This document shows, piece by piece, positions 29,635-38,492 of a DNA stretch of 64,000 bases (position 1 is the first letter of the stretch; each line of letters begins with the position of its first letter). The notes beneath the pieces are model-generated. The model saw only the letters and a program-made list of their open reading frames with translations, ran no database searches and was not told the origin of the DNA. The DNA comes from Bordetella genomosp. 8 (lineage in GTDB: Bacteria > Pseudomonadota > Gammaproteobacteria > Burkholderiales > Burkholderiaceae_B): positions 2,418,001 through 2,482,000 of the forward strand of contig NZ_CP021108.1 of the NCBI RefSeq assembly GCF_002119685.1, written 5' to 3'. The translations under genes and the position numbers were made by a program.

Positions 29635-30597
29635 ATGACATTCGGCAAATCCCTGATCGGGAAATTGCTGGCGGGCGCCGTTTTCTGCGCGAGCACCCTG
29701 ACGGCCCATGCGGCCTGGCCCGAGCGGCCCATCACCCTGGTCATCCCCTTCCCGCCGGGCGGCACCACCGATATGGTCGGTCGTCCGCTGGCCGAGGCCA
29801 TCGCCAAGAAGCTGGGCAAGCCCGTCATCGTCGACAACCGCGCCGGCGCGGGCGGCACCATCGGCGCTGCCTATGTGGCGCGATCGGCGCCAGACGGCTA
29901 CACCATCTTCCTGTCGACCATCGCCCACACCATCGCGCCGTCGACCTACGACAAGCTGACCTACGACTTCGAAAAGGATTTCGCGCCGATCACGATCGTG
30001 GCATCGTCGCCCAACCTGCTCATCGTCAACAACAAGCTGCCGGTCAAGACGGTCCCCGAACTGATCGACTACGCCAAGAAGAATCCGGGCAAGCTGAACT
30101 TCGGTTCGGCCGGCATCGGCAGCACGGAGCACCTTGCCGGCGAATTGTTCAAGAAGATGGCGGGCATCGATATCGCGCACGTTCCGTACAAGGGCGGCGC
30201 GCCCATGATGGCCGACCTGATATCCGGCCAGATCCAGATGGCCATCGAAACCAGCGGTTCGGCGATTTCGCAGATCCGCGCCGGCACCGTGCGCGCCCTG
30301 GGCGTCAGCAGCGAAAAGCCCAGCGCCTACTTCCCGGGCATCCCGGCCATCGACGAAGCGGGCCTGCCGGGCTACACCTTCTCGACCTGGTATGGCCTGG
30401 TCGTGCCGGCCAAGGTGCCCAAGGACGTGCAGGCCAAGCTGTACGAGGCCGTCCTGGATGCCTTCAAGGACCCGCAGATGGCCAAGGCGCTGGAAACCAT
30501 AGGCGCCGAGCCTGGCGGCCAGAAGCCGGAAGTGTTCGGCAAGTTCATCGCCGACCAGACCAGCAAGTGGCATGACATCCTGAAGGGCGGCAAGTAA
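29635..30597 (+). CDS. Bug/TctC-family periplasmic solute-binding protein (2 of 5)
   Basis: A 320-residue exported protein; ATG 29635 has a perfectly placed AGGAGA site, so the longer frame from 29509 is rejected. The signal peptide ends near AHAAW. Signatures are ERPITLVIPFPPGGTTDMVGRP, DNRAGAGGTIGAAYVA, SAPDGYTIF and NFGSAGIGSTEHLAGELF. It stands alone between the phosphatase and the VOC gene, followed by a strong hairpin, so it is probably a single-gene unit. A TATACAAT stretch near 29528 could be its -10 box. The ligand is unknown. Confidence 0.92.
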   Translation: MTFGKSLIGKLLAGAVFCASTLTAHAAWPERPITLVIPFPPGGTTDMVGRPLAEAIAKKLGKPVIVDNRAGAGGTIGAAYVARSAPDGYTIFLSTIAHTIAPSTYDKLTYDFEKDFAPITIVASSPNLLIVNNKLPVKTVPELIDYAKKNPGKLNFGSAGIGSTEHLAGELFKKMAGIDIAHVPYKGGAPMMADLISGQIQMAIETSGSAISQIRAGTVRALGVSSEKPSAYFPGIPAIDEAGLPGYTFSTWYGLVVPAKVPKDVQAKLYEAVLDAFKDPQMAKALETIGAEPGGQKPEVFGKFIADQTSKWHDILKGGK

Positions 30598-30602
30598 GCC
30601 CG

Positions 30603-30641
30603 CGGCAGGCCGCCATAACCGTTCGCGAAGGCGGCCTGCCG
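30603..30641 (+). terminator. Hairpin after Bug gene 2, possible terminator
   Basis: A perfect 12-bp stem, CGGCAGGCCGCC paired with GGCGGCCTGCCG, and a 15-base loop begin 5 bp after the stop codon. There is no T-run after the stem, so it is not a canonical intrinsic terminator. It may block 3' exonucleases or assist Rho. Confidence 0.5.
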
Positions 30642-30709
30642 TAACGTGAATTCCCAAGGCGGGCGGAATCTCCTACATTCGTGCTATCAGAACGAGAGGA
30701 GGCCCGCAA

Positions 30710-31090
30710 TTGATCGACCACCTGGATCACCTGGTCCTGACGACCATCGACGAGGCCGCCTGCGTGCGCTTCTACGTCGACGTCCTGGGCATGCGCCTGG
30801 AAACCTTCGGCGAAGGACGCAAGGCCTTCGTCTTCGGCAGCCAGAAAATCAACCTGCACGTCAGGGGACGCGAATACGAGCCCAAGGCCCATCTGCCCGT
30901 TCCGGGCGCGCTGGACCTGTGCTTCATTGCCGCAGTGCCCCTGGATGATGTCATCGCGCGCCTGCGCGATCGCCAGATAGTGATCGAGCAAGGGCCGGTC
31001 ATGCGGACGGGCGCGGTGTCCCGTATCCGGTCCGTATACGTGCGCGACCCGGACCTGAACCTGATCGAGATCTCGGAGATCGCCGCATGA
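30710..31090 (+). CDS. VOC-superfamily (glyoxalase/bleomycin-resistance fold) protein
   Basis: A 126-residue VOC protein with a TTG start supported by GAGGAGG seven bases upstream. It begins [14 protein letters not shown], with the metal-ligand His in the first strand, and ends [16 protein letters not shown] with the matching Glu in the last strand, like virulence-protein-type VOC members. Its last codons overlap the ppc start (ATGA), so the two are translationally coupled. The reaction is unknown; dioxygenase, glyoxalase and isomerase members share this fold. Confidence 0.82.
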   Translation: MIDHLDHLVLTTIDEAACVRFYVDVLGMRLETFGEGRKAFVFGSQKINLHVRGREYEPKAHLPVPGALDLCFIAAVPLDDVIARLRDRQIVIEQGPVMRTGAVSRIRSVYVRDPDLNLIEISEIAA

Positions 31091-33960
31091 GCGAGGATCA
31101 CGCCGATACCGACCAGGGTACGCCCGCCGACCAGCCGCTTGCCGACGATATCCGCCTGCTGGGCCGCCTGCTCGGCGAGGTCATCCGCGAGCAGGAGGGG
31201 GAAGAGGCCTACAACCTCGTCGAGCAGGTGCGCCAACTGGCGGTTGCCTATCGCCGCGACGACGACGAACAGGCCGACCAGGCGCTGAAGCACCTGCTGC
31301 AATCCCAGCCCGCGATCATGCTGGTCTGCGTGGTGCGCGCCTTCACCTATTTCAGCCTGCTGGCCAATCTGGCGGAAGACCGCCATTACATCCGCCGCCG
31401 GCTGGCCCGCGAACGCGGGGGCGACGTGCAGGAAGGCAGCCTGGAGGCCACGATGGCGCGGCTGCGCAATGCCGGCATCGGCGCCAGCCGCATCGCGCAG
31501 ACCCTGCGGGAAAGCCACGTGTCGCCGGTGCTGACCGCGCATCCCACCGAAGTGCAACGCAAGAGCATCCTGGACGCGCAGCGTGCCATCGCCCAGCTGC
31601 TCTCGGAGCGCGACGACATCCGCGCGCGTGCGCCTGTCCACGGCCAAGGCGTGGCGGACGCGGATGAGGCGGAAGACGGGGATGGAAAGGAACCGGGCAA
31701 GCCCCGGGCCAGCGACCGGGTGCTTGCCCGCGAGCTGGATATGAACGCGGCCCAATTGCGCGGCCGCATCGTCCAGCTATGGAGCACGCGCCTGCTGCGC
31801 ATGTCGCGGCTGACCGTCGCCGACGAAATCGAAAACGCCCTCAGCTATTACCAGTCCACGTTCCTGCGCGAAATCCCGCGGCTGTACGCCAGCCTTGAAC
31901 ATGAGATGCCGGACCAGCCCGTCGCCAGCTTCCTGCGCATGGGCCAGTGGATAGGCGGCGACCGCGATGGCAACCCCAACGTATCGGCCGATACCCTGGC
32001 CTATGCCTTGAAGCGCCAGGCGGAGATCGCCCTGCGCCACTACCTGGCCGAAACGCACCAGCTGGGTGGCGAACTTTCCATGTCCAGTTATCTGGTGGAC
32101 GTGGCGCCCGAACTGCTGGCCCTGGCCGACCGCTCGCCCGACCAGAGCGCGCATCGGCGCGACGAGCCTTATCGCAAGGCGCTGTCCGGCATCTATGCGC
32201 GGCTGGCCGCGACGCTGCATGTGCTGACCGGCGTCGAAGCCGCGCCGCACCCCGTGGCGCCGCAGCCTCCCTACGCGCGCGCCGAGGAATTCCTGGAAGA
32301 CCTGGCGGTCATCGACCGTTCCCTGCACAGCCATCACGCCGCCGCGCTGGGCGAGCAGCGGCTGCGTCCGCTGATGCGGGCGGCAAGCGTCTTCGGTTTC
32401 CACCTGGCCACCGTCGACCTGCGCCAAAGCTCCGACAAGCATGAAGCCGTCGTCGCCGAGCTGCTGGCGACGGCGCGCGCGCATGCCGACTACGCGAACC
32501 TGGACGAGGAGGGCAGGGTGACGCTGCTGCTTCGGCAACTGGACGATCCCCGTCCGCTGCGCGTGCCGGGCGCCGGGTACTCCGATCTGGCGCTCGGCGA
32601 GCTCGCCATCTTCGAGGCCGCGCGCCTCATGCGCGAACGCTATGGCCACCATGCGATCCGCCACTACATCATCAGCCATACGGAAACCGTCAGCGATCTG
32701 CTGGAAGTGCTCCTGCTGCAGAAGGAATCCGGCCTGCTGCATGGCTTGCTGAGCGAGGACGCGCGCGCCGATCTGATCGTCGTGCCGCTGTTCGAGACCA
32801 TCGAAGACCTGCGCAACGCCACCACCATCATGCGCGGCTTCTATGCCTTGCCGGGGGTGTTCGAACTCGTGCGCCGCAGCGGGGCCGAGCAGGACATCAT
32901 GCTGGGCTATTCCGACAGCAACAAGGATGGCGGCATCTTCACCAGCAATTGGGAGCTGTATCGCGCCGGCATTGCCCTGGCGGCGCTGTTCGACGAATTC
33001 GCTGCGCGCGCGCCGATCAAGCTGCGCATGTTCCATGGCCGCGGCGGCACCGTGGGCCGCGGGGGCGGTCCCAGCTACCAGGCCATCCTGGCGCAGCCGC
33101 CCGGCACCGTGCGCGGGCAATTGCGGTTGACCGAACAGGGCGAAGTCATCGCCTCCAAGTACACCAATCCGGACATCGGCCGGCGCAACCTGGAAACCCT
33201 GGTCGCTGCCACGCTGCAAGCCACGCTATTGCAGACCCAGCAGCAGGCGCCGCGGGCCCATCTGGACGCGGCGGCCGCCTTGTCGAGCGCCAGCATGCGG
33301 GCCTATCGGGCGCTGGTCTATGAAACCCCAGGCTTCCGCGACTATTTCTTCGGCTCCACGCCCATACGCGAGATCGCCGAGCTGAACATCGGTTCGCGTC
33401 CGGCGTCGCGCAGCGGGGGCCAGCGCATCGAGGACTTGCGCGCGATTCCCTGGGGCTTCAGCTGGGGCCAGTGCAGGTTGACCCTGCCGGGCTGGTTCGG
33501 CTTCGGTTCCGCGGTGCAGGCCTATGTGGACGAAGCCGGCGCCCGTGGCGATGACGCCTGGTCGTTGCTGCGCGCGATGTATCGCGACTGGCCCTTCTTT
33601 CGTACGCTCCTGTCCAATCTCGACATGGTGCTGGCCAAGTCCGACCTCGCGCTGGCCGCGCGCTATGCCGAACTCGTCGACGACGATGCCCTGCGCGATC
33701 GCATTTTTCCCGCGATCGAAGCCGAGTGGCAGCGTACGGCGCAGGCGCTGTCGCGCATCACCGGAGAGGACGGCCGGCTGGCGAACAATCCGGTGCTGGC
33801 CCGTTCCATCAGCCACCGCTTCCCCTACCTGGATCCCTTGCACCATGTGCAGGTGGAACTGATGCAGCGTTATCGCGAAGGCCGTGGCGATGCCGTGGTC
33901 AAGACCGGCATCCACATCTCCATCAACGGGATCGCGGCGGGTCTGCGCAATAGCGGTTGA
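31087..33960 (+). CDS. ppc: Phosphoenolpyruvate carboxylase
   Basis: A 957-residue enzyme that fixes bicarbonate onto phosphoenolpyruvate to give oxaloacetate, refilling the TCA cycle. Catalytic motifs are intact: [13 protein letters not shown] (catalytic His near residue 152), [10 protein letters not shown] near 607 and [14 protein letters not shown] near 648. The C-terminus [13 protein letters not shown] is normal except Ser for the usual Thr before the last Gly. The start overlaps the VOC gene by 4 bp, an unusual partner for ppc. Its 3' end overlaps the convergent IclR gene by 38 bp. Confidence 0.97.
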   Translation: MSEDHADTDQGTPADQPLADDIRLLGRLLGEVIREQEGEEAYNLVEQVRQLAVAYRRDDDEQADQALKHLLQSQPAIMLVCVVRAFTYFSLLANLAEDRHYIRRRLARERGGDVQEGSLEATMARLRNAGIGASRIAQTLRESHVSPVLTAHPTEVQRKSILDAQRAIAQLLSERDDIRARAPVHGQGVADADEAEDGDGKEPGKPRASDRVLARELDMNAAQLRGRIVQLWSTRLLRMSRLTVADEIENALSYYQSTFLREIPRLYASLEHEMPDQPVASFLRMGQWIGGDRDGNPNVSADTLAYALKRQAEIALRHYLAETHQLGGELSMSSYLVDVAPELLALADRSPDQSAHRRDEPYRKALSGIYARLAATLHVLTGVEAAPHPVAPQPPYARAEEFLEDLAVIDRSLHSHHAAALGEQRLRPLMRAASVFGFHLATVDLRQSSDKHEAVVAELLATARAHADYANLDEEGRVTLLLRQLDDPRPLRVPGAGYSDLALGELAIFEAARLMRERYGHHAIRHYIISHTETVSDLLEVLLLQKESGLLHGLLSEDARADLIVVPLFETIEDLRNATTIMRGFYALPGVFELVRRSGAEQDIMLGYSDSNKDGGIFTSNWELYRAGIALAALFDEFAARAPIKLRMFHGRGGTVGRGGGPSYQAILAQPPGTVRGQLRLTEQGEVIASKYTNPDIGRRNLETLVAATLQATLLQTQQQAPRAHLDAAAALSSASMRAYRALVYETPGFRDYFFGSTPIREIAELNIGSRPASRSGGQRIEDLRAIPWGFSWGQCRLTLPGWFGFGSAVQAYVDEAGARGDDAWSLLRAMYRDWPFFRTLLSNLDMVLAKSDLALAARYAELVDDDALRDRIFPAIEAEWQRTAQALSRITGEDGRLANNPVLARSISHRFPYLDPLHHVQVELMQRYREGRGDAVVKTGIHISINGIAAGLRNSG

Positions 33961-34726
33961 GCCTGGCCATGTCGGCCTGCACCCCCTGGATGCAGGCCGA
34001 CAGGTGCTTGCTCAGCAGTGCGCGGCGCGTGGGATCCATGCGTTGCGTGATCGTGGTCACGAAGACCGCCGCGGCCGGCATGCCGCCGGGCTGCTTGATG
34101 TCCATGCCGATGGCGCTGACGCCGGTCGCCGCCACGCCGTCGTCCAGCGCATAGCCGGCGACACGCGTTCGCTGGATCGCGTCGCGCAACGATGCCACGC
34201 TGAAGTTCGGGTAACGGTTCAGCTTGTCCTGGATGGCCTGCAAGGCGATATCGATTTCCGCGTCGCTCATCGCGGCCAGGATGGCCAGGCCGCCGACACC
34301 GATGCCCAGGGGATGGCGGTCGCCCACGCCGGACGTCAGCGTCTGGATGTGGAAGTTGCCGGCGATGCGATCCAGGCACACGGTCTCGAAGCCGCTGCGC
34401 ACCACCAGGAAGGCCATGTCGCCGGTCTGCTCCGCCAGGCGCCGCAGATGGGGATGGCTGGTTTCGCGCAGGTTGTTCTCGGGCAGGGCGCACAGCCCCA
34501 GTTCGTAGATCAGGGGACCCAGCCGATAGCCGCGCTGGCCCGGCACGCGCACCAGCATGCGTTCGCTGACCAGTCGCTGCAGCAGGCGATGCGCGGTGGA
34601 TTTCTCCATGTCCGCGCGCTGCGCCAGATCGATCAGGCGCAGGTGCTGCGAAGGGCTGCTGGCAATCAGGCGCAGCAGGTCGACGGCGCGGCCCACGGTA
34701 CTGGCCGGCGATGCTCGGTTCTGCAT
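33923..34726 (-). CDS. IclR-family transcriptional regulator (1)
   Basis: A 267-residue regulator: N-terminal winged helix ([43 protein letters not shown] region) and a C-terminal effector domain from about residue 85 to the end. The start at 34726 ([16 protein letters not shown]) is the family-like one; the frame runs 348 bp further without similarity. It is divergent from a Bug protein and two alpha/beta hydrolases, its likely targets. The 3' end overlaps ppc by 38 bp. Confidence 0.9.
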   Translation of the reverse strand: MQNRASPASTVGRAVDLLRLIASSPSQHLRLIDLAQRADMEKSTAHRLLQRLVSERMLVRVPGQRGYRLGPLIYELGLCALPENNLRETSHPHLRRLAEQTGDMAFLVVRSGFETVCLDRIAGNFHIQTLTSGVGDRHPLGIGVGGLAILAAMSDAEIDIALQAIQDKLNRYPNFSVASLRDAIQRTRVAGYALDDGVAATGVSAIGMDIKQPGGMPAAAVFVTTITQRMDPTRRALLSKHLSACIQGVQADMARLNRYCADPPRSR

Positions 34727-35087
34727 GGTTCGTATAAATCGCCGGTGGCGTTCATCCAGGACGTCATACAAATTTCCAGATACTGGGAAGAAAAATATCA
34801 CGCGCCACCCGCGCCACAAACAAGTTTTTTGGCTCACTTCATGACGTGCTCCATAACGGTGGATGAAGCGCGCGATAGCGGTGCCTGCGTGGCCGAACGG
34901 CGCGTTCATGGTGCGCTGCTCCGCACCAAACGAGTGAGGCCGCGACGCGGCATCGCCACGCAGTTTTACTAATTGGGAAAAAGCGGCGGAAAAGTTGACG
35001 GGCCTATCCACCGGTTCCAATATCGACGCAAGGCCACCCACGGGTTGCACAAGAGCGAGTGGCTCGCCTTTCACAGGGGATCGTCAC
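34727..35087. other. Divergent intergenic region between IclR regulator 1 and Bug gene 3
   Basis: This 361-bp stretch has no convincing gene. The part next to the IclR gene is AT-richer than its surroundings (around 34765-34830) and holds the imperfect palindrome at 34774-34789. It should contain both divergent promoters. I could not place a confident -10/-35 pair for the Bug gene. The Bug ATG at 35088 has an AGGGGA site. Confidence 0.6.
34774..34789. promoter_or_regulatory. Candidate operator, imperfect palindrome
   Basis: TTCCAGATACTGGGAA has inverted arms CCAG/CTGG around ATA, extended to TTCCAG/CTGG(G)AA with one extra base. It lies 48 bp upstream of the IclR start in the AT-rich stretch. 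Size and symmetry suit an IclR-family site, but short palindromes occur by chance. Confidence 0.3.
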
Positions 35088-36062
35088 ATGAACAGGATCT
35101 TTGCCTGGGCCGGGGCCATGCTTGCCCTCGCGCTGGCCGTCGCAGTGCCCGCAAGCCACGCCGCGGGCTACCCGGACCGTCCGATACGCATCATCGTGCC
35201 GTATCCGCCCGGCGATCTCGCCGACGTCATTACCCGGCTGGTCGGCAACGATATGTCGCAGGAGCTCGGGCAATCCATCGTGGTCGAGAACCATCCGGGG
35301 GCCTCCGGACTCATCGGCTTGCAGCTGGCCGCGCGCGCCGAGCCCGACGGCTACACACTGGTCATGGGGCAGATGGGCGCGGTCGTCGTTGCACCGCTCA
35401 CCAACGATTGGCCCATCGACGTGCGCAAGGCACTGGCGCCGGTGGCGCTGGCCTATACCAATTACATGATGCTGGTGGCCAAGCCGGATTTTCCGGCCAA
35501 GACCTTGCCGGACCTCATCGCCTATTCGAAGGCGCATCCTGGAAGCGTGCGCGTGGGTACCAACGGCGAGGGCGGCTTTCCTCATCTGTCGATGGAGCTG
35601 CTCAAGGAGAAAGCCGGCTTCGACTTCACGAACATCCCGTACAAGGGCAGCACGCAGATCATGTCGGACCTGATGTCCGGCCGCGTCGAGTTGACCGTCT
35701 TCGGCTACTCCGGCCTTTACCCCTATGTCCAGGACGGCCGCCTGATGGCGCTGGGCGTCACCGGCCGCGAGCGGGCGCCGAACGCGCCGAACATTCCCAC
35801 CTTCGGCGAAAGCGTCCCGGGCTACGAGGCGCTGGGCTGGTTCGGATTGTTCGCACCCACCGGCACGCCGGCCGACGTCGTGGCCAAGGTCAACAAGGCC
35901 TTGAACAAGGCGGTGGGCGATCCACAGGTCCAGGTGCAGGCGCAGCGCCTGGGGCTGGACCCGGCGACCGGTACGCCCGCGCAGTTCGCCAAGGTCTGGC
36001 AGGACGACTACGCGAAATGGGGCGGCACCATCGGCAACCTGGGCCTGGAAAAGAAGAAGTGA
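35088..36062 (+). CDS. Bug/TctC-family periplasmic solute-binding protein (3 of 5)
   Basis: A 324-residue exported protein with a signal peptide ending SHAAG. Family signatures are DRPIRIIVPYPPGDLADVITRL, ENHPGASGLIG, EPDGYTLVMGQ and VGTNGEGGFPHLSMELL. The second glycine of the usual PGGxxD motif is replaced by Asp (PPGDLAD), and the SAGxGS segment is altered to TNGEGG, so the ligand pocket probably differs from the other four. It is followed after 58 bp by two alpha/beta hydrolases and likely binds their substrate. Confidence 0.9.
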   Translation: MNRIFAWAGAMLALALAVAVPASHAAGYPDRPIRIIVPYPPGDLADVITRLVGNDMSQELGQSIVVENHPGASGLIGLQLAARAEPDGYTLVMGQMGAVVVAPLTNDWPIDVRKALAPVALAYTNYMMLVAKPDFPAKTLPDLIAYSKAHPGSVRVGTNGEGGFPHLSMELLKEKAGFDFTNIPYKGSTQIMSDLMSGRVELTVFGYSGLYPYVQDGRLMALGVTGRERAPNAPNIPTFGESVPGYEALGWFGLFAPTGTPADVVAKVNKALNKAVGDPQVQVQAQRLGLDPATGTPAQFAKVWQDDYAKWGGTIGNLGLEKKK

Positions 36063-36120
36063 ACCACCGCACCAGCAACGCCGCGGCCGCGTCGCCGCCA
36101 GCAAAAAGGAGAAGCGCAGC

Positions 36121-37314
36121 ATGACCGCACCGGAACGTCCTTCCCCCAAATATGAACCGTTCGGCTGGCACCATTGGCCCGACGACTTCTGGATGTCGTA
36201 TCAGTTCCGGCGTGGCCTGGGCGAGACGCAGGAAGGCGGCGGCGCGGTCAGCGAAGTCTTCCAGGCGGCCACCCATATCACCGCCGGCGATTTCGAAACC
36301 TGGTACACCGCCTGGCGCCATATCGCCGACCGCAATGCGCGCCGGGGCGATGAGGCCCTGGCGGCGGGGCACGTGCGCACGGCCATGAACTGCTGGCTGC
36401 GCGCCGCGAACTATTACCGTGAGGCGGAGTTCTGGCTCACGCCCGACGATCCGCGCCGCCTGGACGCCTTCACGCAGGCCGAGCGTGCGTCCGCCCATGC
36501 TTTCACGCGCATGGACCCGCCGGGCGAGATCGTGGAAATCCCCTACGAAGGTGGCAAGACCCTGCCGGCGTACTTCGTGCGCTCGGCCAATGGCGGCCCG
36601 CGCCAGCCGGTGCTGATTTCAGTTGGCGGCCTGGATTCGTACAAGGATGAGCTGTGGTTCATGACGGGCCGTGGCGCCGTGCAGCGAGGCATGTCGGTGC
36701 TGATGGTGGATGGTCCGGGGCAGGGTGGCGCGCTGCGCCGGCATGGACTGGTCACCCGGCATGATTACGAAGTGCCGATCGGCCGTTGCATAGACTGGCT
36801 TTCGGCGCGGCCTGACGTCGATACCAGCCGCATCGCCGTCAGCGGCTCCAGCCTGGGCGGCTATTACTCCGCCCGCGCCGCGTCCATGGATACCCGGCTG
36901 GCGGCCTGCATCTCGCACGGCGCCATCTGGGACATCCACGAACGCTGGAAGGCGCGCGACGACAACCACGGCCTGGCCGGCCATATCAAGTGGGTGTTCG
37001 GCGCCCGAAGCATGGCCGAAGCCACAGAGATCGCCCGCCCGTTCACGCTGGAAGGCGTGCTCGAGAACATGAAATGCCCCTACCTGATCATCCATGGCGG
37101 CCATGACGTACTGGGCGTGGAAGCGGTCAGGAAGGTGCACGACTATGCCACCGCGCATGGCGTCAAGGCCACGCTGAAGTTGACCAGCGCGGAAGAAACC
37201 GGCGCCGAGCATTGCCAGCACGACAACCCCACGCTGGGGCAGGAGCTGATGCTGGACTGGCTGGCGGACGTCTTCGGCATCGACCAGAACGCGCTGTCGT
37301 TCTTCCCCGGGTAG
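36121..37314 (+). CDS. Alpha/beta hydrolase with helical N-terminal domain (FrsA/DHPON-hydrolase-like), copy 1
   Basis: A 397-residue protein. About 130 N-terminal residues are helical (AMNCWLRAANYYREAEFW), then an alpha/beta hydrolase core follows: nucleophile Ser in GSSLGGYY near residue 244, Asp in IIHGGHDVLG and His in GAEHCQHDN. The layout matches the group including 2,6-dihydroxy-pseudooxynicotine hydrolase and FrsA-like esterases, which cleave C-C or ester bonds. The next gene is a paralogue with the same plan. Substrate unknown; the upstream Bug protein suggests an imported acid or amide. Confidence 0.82.
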   Translation: MTAPERPSPKYEPFGWHHWPDDFWMSYQFRRGLGETQEGGGAVSEVFQAATHITAGDFETWYTAWRHIADRNARRGDEALAAGHVRTAMNCWLRAANYYREAEFWLTPDDPRRLDAFTQAERASAHAFTRMDPPGEIVEIPYEGGKTLPAYFVRSANGGPRQPVLISVGGLDSYKDELWFMTGRGAVQRGMSVLMVDGPGQGGALRRHGLVTRHDYEVPIGRCIDWLSARPDVDTSRIAVSGSSLGGYYSARAASMDTRLAACISHGAIWDIHERWKARDDNHGLAGHIKWVFGARSMAEATEIARPFTLEGVLENMKCPYLIIHGGHDVLGVEAVRKVHDYATAHGVKATLKLTSAEETGAEHCQHDNPTLGQELMLDWLADVFGIDQNALSFFPG

Positions 37315-37326
37315 TTGGAGCAGGCA

Positions 37327-38469
37327 ATGAGTCATTGGTTCGAGTACTTCCCCAGCAACCATATGTGGTCGCAGGGCATGATGTTCGGCATCGAGATGGC
37401 CGGCTGGGGCGCGGCGTCGATCAGCGAGATCGACCAGATCGGCCAGAAGCTGAAGGGCCACGAAGGCGACAACGAGCTGTGGTGGAAGGAATGGGTCGAC
37501 ATGGCCCGCCGCATCGAAGGCTTCGGCGACCAGGAGGAAGCCAAGGGCCATACGCTGACGTCAGGCGCCTACTACCTGCGCGCGGCCATCTACTACTTCT
37601 GCGGCGAACGCTTCATCGCGCCATCGGAACGCAAATGGCAGACCTATCGCGACTGCCTGCGCTGCTTCGCCAAGGGGCTGGAGCGGCGTTTTCCGCAGAT
37701 CACCCGCGCCGAGGTCCCGTATGAAGACACCACGCTGCCCGCCTGGTGGCTGCGCGCGGACGTCGACGGCCCGGCGCCCACGGTGGTGATGTTCGACGGC
37801 CTGGACAACGCCAAGGAAATGAGCGTGCTGTTCGGCGGCATCGAGATCGCCAGGCGCGGCATCCACGTGCTCGCGATCGACGGCCCGGGACAGGGCGAAG
37901 CCCTGCGGCTCCAGGGCATACCCAGCCGCTACGACTACGAGGTTCCCGCCGGCGCGGCCTACGACTGGGTCGCGGCGCGTCCCGAGGTGGACCCCAGGCG
38001 CGTCGCCGTGATGGGCTTTTCCATGGGCGGCTACTACGCGCCGCGCGCGGCGGCCAAGGATCATCGCTTCGCGGCCTGCGTCGCCTGGGGCGGGCATTTC
38101 GATTACCACGAGTCCTGGACGCGGCGGCGCCGCATCATGGAGTCGGGCGGAACGAAATTGTCCGCGCCCGGTTTCCAGCTGCCTTGGGTGCTGGGCAAGC
38201 CCGACATGGACGCCTGCATGAAGAAGCTGGAGGACTACCGCCTGAAGGACGTCGCGCCCGAGCTGCTGTGCCCGTTCTTCTGCCTGCATGGCGAAAACGA
38301 CACGATCGTGCCGGTGGAGTTCGCCCAGCGCCTGTACGACGCCGTGGGCGCGCGGAACAAGACGTTGCGGGTGTTGACCGCCTACGAAGGCGGCAGCGAA
38401 CACTGCCAGGAAGACAACCGCCAGGTCGGCGCGAACATCATCGCGGATTGGCTGGCGGACAACCTGTAG
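37327..38469 (+). CDS. Alpha/beta hydrolase with helical N-terminal domain, copy 2
   Basis: A 380-residue paralogue of the preceding gene, beginning 12 bp after its stop. ATG 37327 has a GGAG site; the in-frame TTG at 37315 is less likely. It has the same plan: YYLRAAIYYFCGERF in the helical domain, DGPGQGEALRLQGI, nucleophile Ser in GFSMGGYY near residue 231, Asp in HGENDTIVP and His in GSEHCQEDN. Keeping two diverged copies suggests two substrates or a hetero-oligomer. It converges on the chemotaxis gene 23 bp away. Confidence 0.82.
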   Translation: MSHWFEYFPSNHMWSQGMMFGIEMAGWGAASISEIDQIGQKLKGHEGDNELWWKEWVDMARRIEGFGDQEEAKGHTLTSGAYYLRAAIYYFCGERFIAPSERKWQTYRDCLRCFAKGLERRFPQITRAEVPYEDTTLPAWWLRADVDGPAPTVVMFDGLDNAKEMSVLFGGIEIARRGIHVLAIDGPGQGEALRLQGIPSRYDYEVPAGAAYDWVAARPEVDPRRVAVMGFSMGGYYAPRAAAKDHRFAACVAWGGHFDYHESWTRRRRIMESGGTKLSAPGFQLPWVLGKPDMDACMKKLEDYRLKDVAPELLCPFFCLHGENDTIVPVEFAQRLYDAVGARNKTLRVLTAYEGGSEHCQEDNRQVGANIIADWLADNL

Positions 38470-38492
38470 CGTCCGGCGTGGGCCGGCGTCCG

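Noticed and set aside
28726..30657. 643-residue minus-strand frame over the phosphatase and Bug genes
   Set aside because: It crosses two well-supported plus-strand genes and their intergenic hairpin, and shows no recognisable family.
31777..33219. 480-residue minus-strand frame inside ppc
   Set aside because: Antisense to invariant ppc catalytic motifs, with low-complexity composition.
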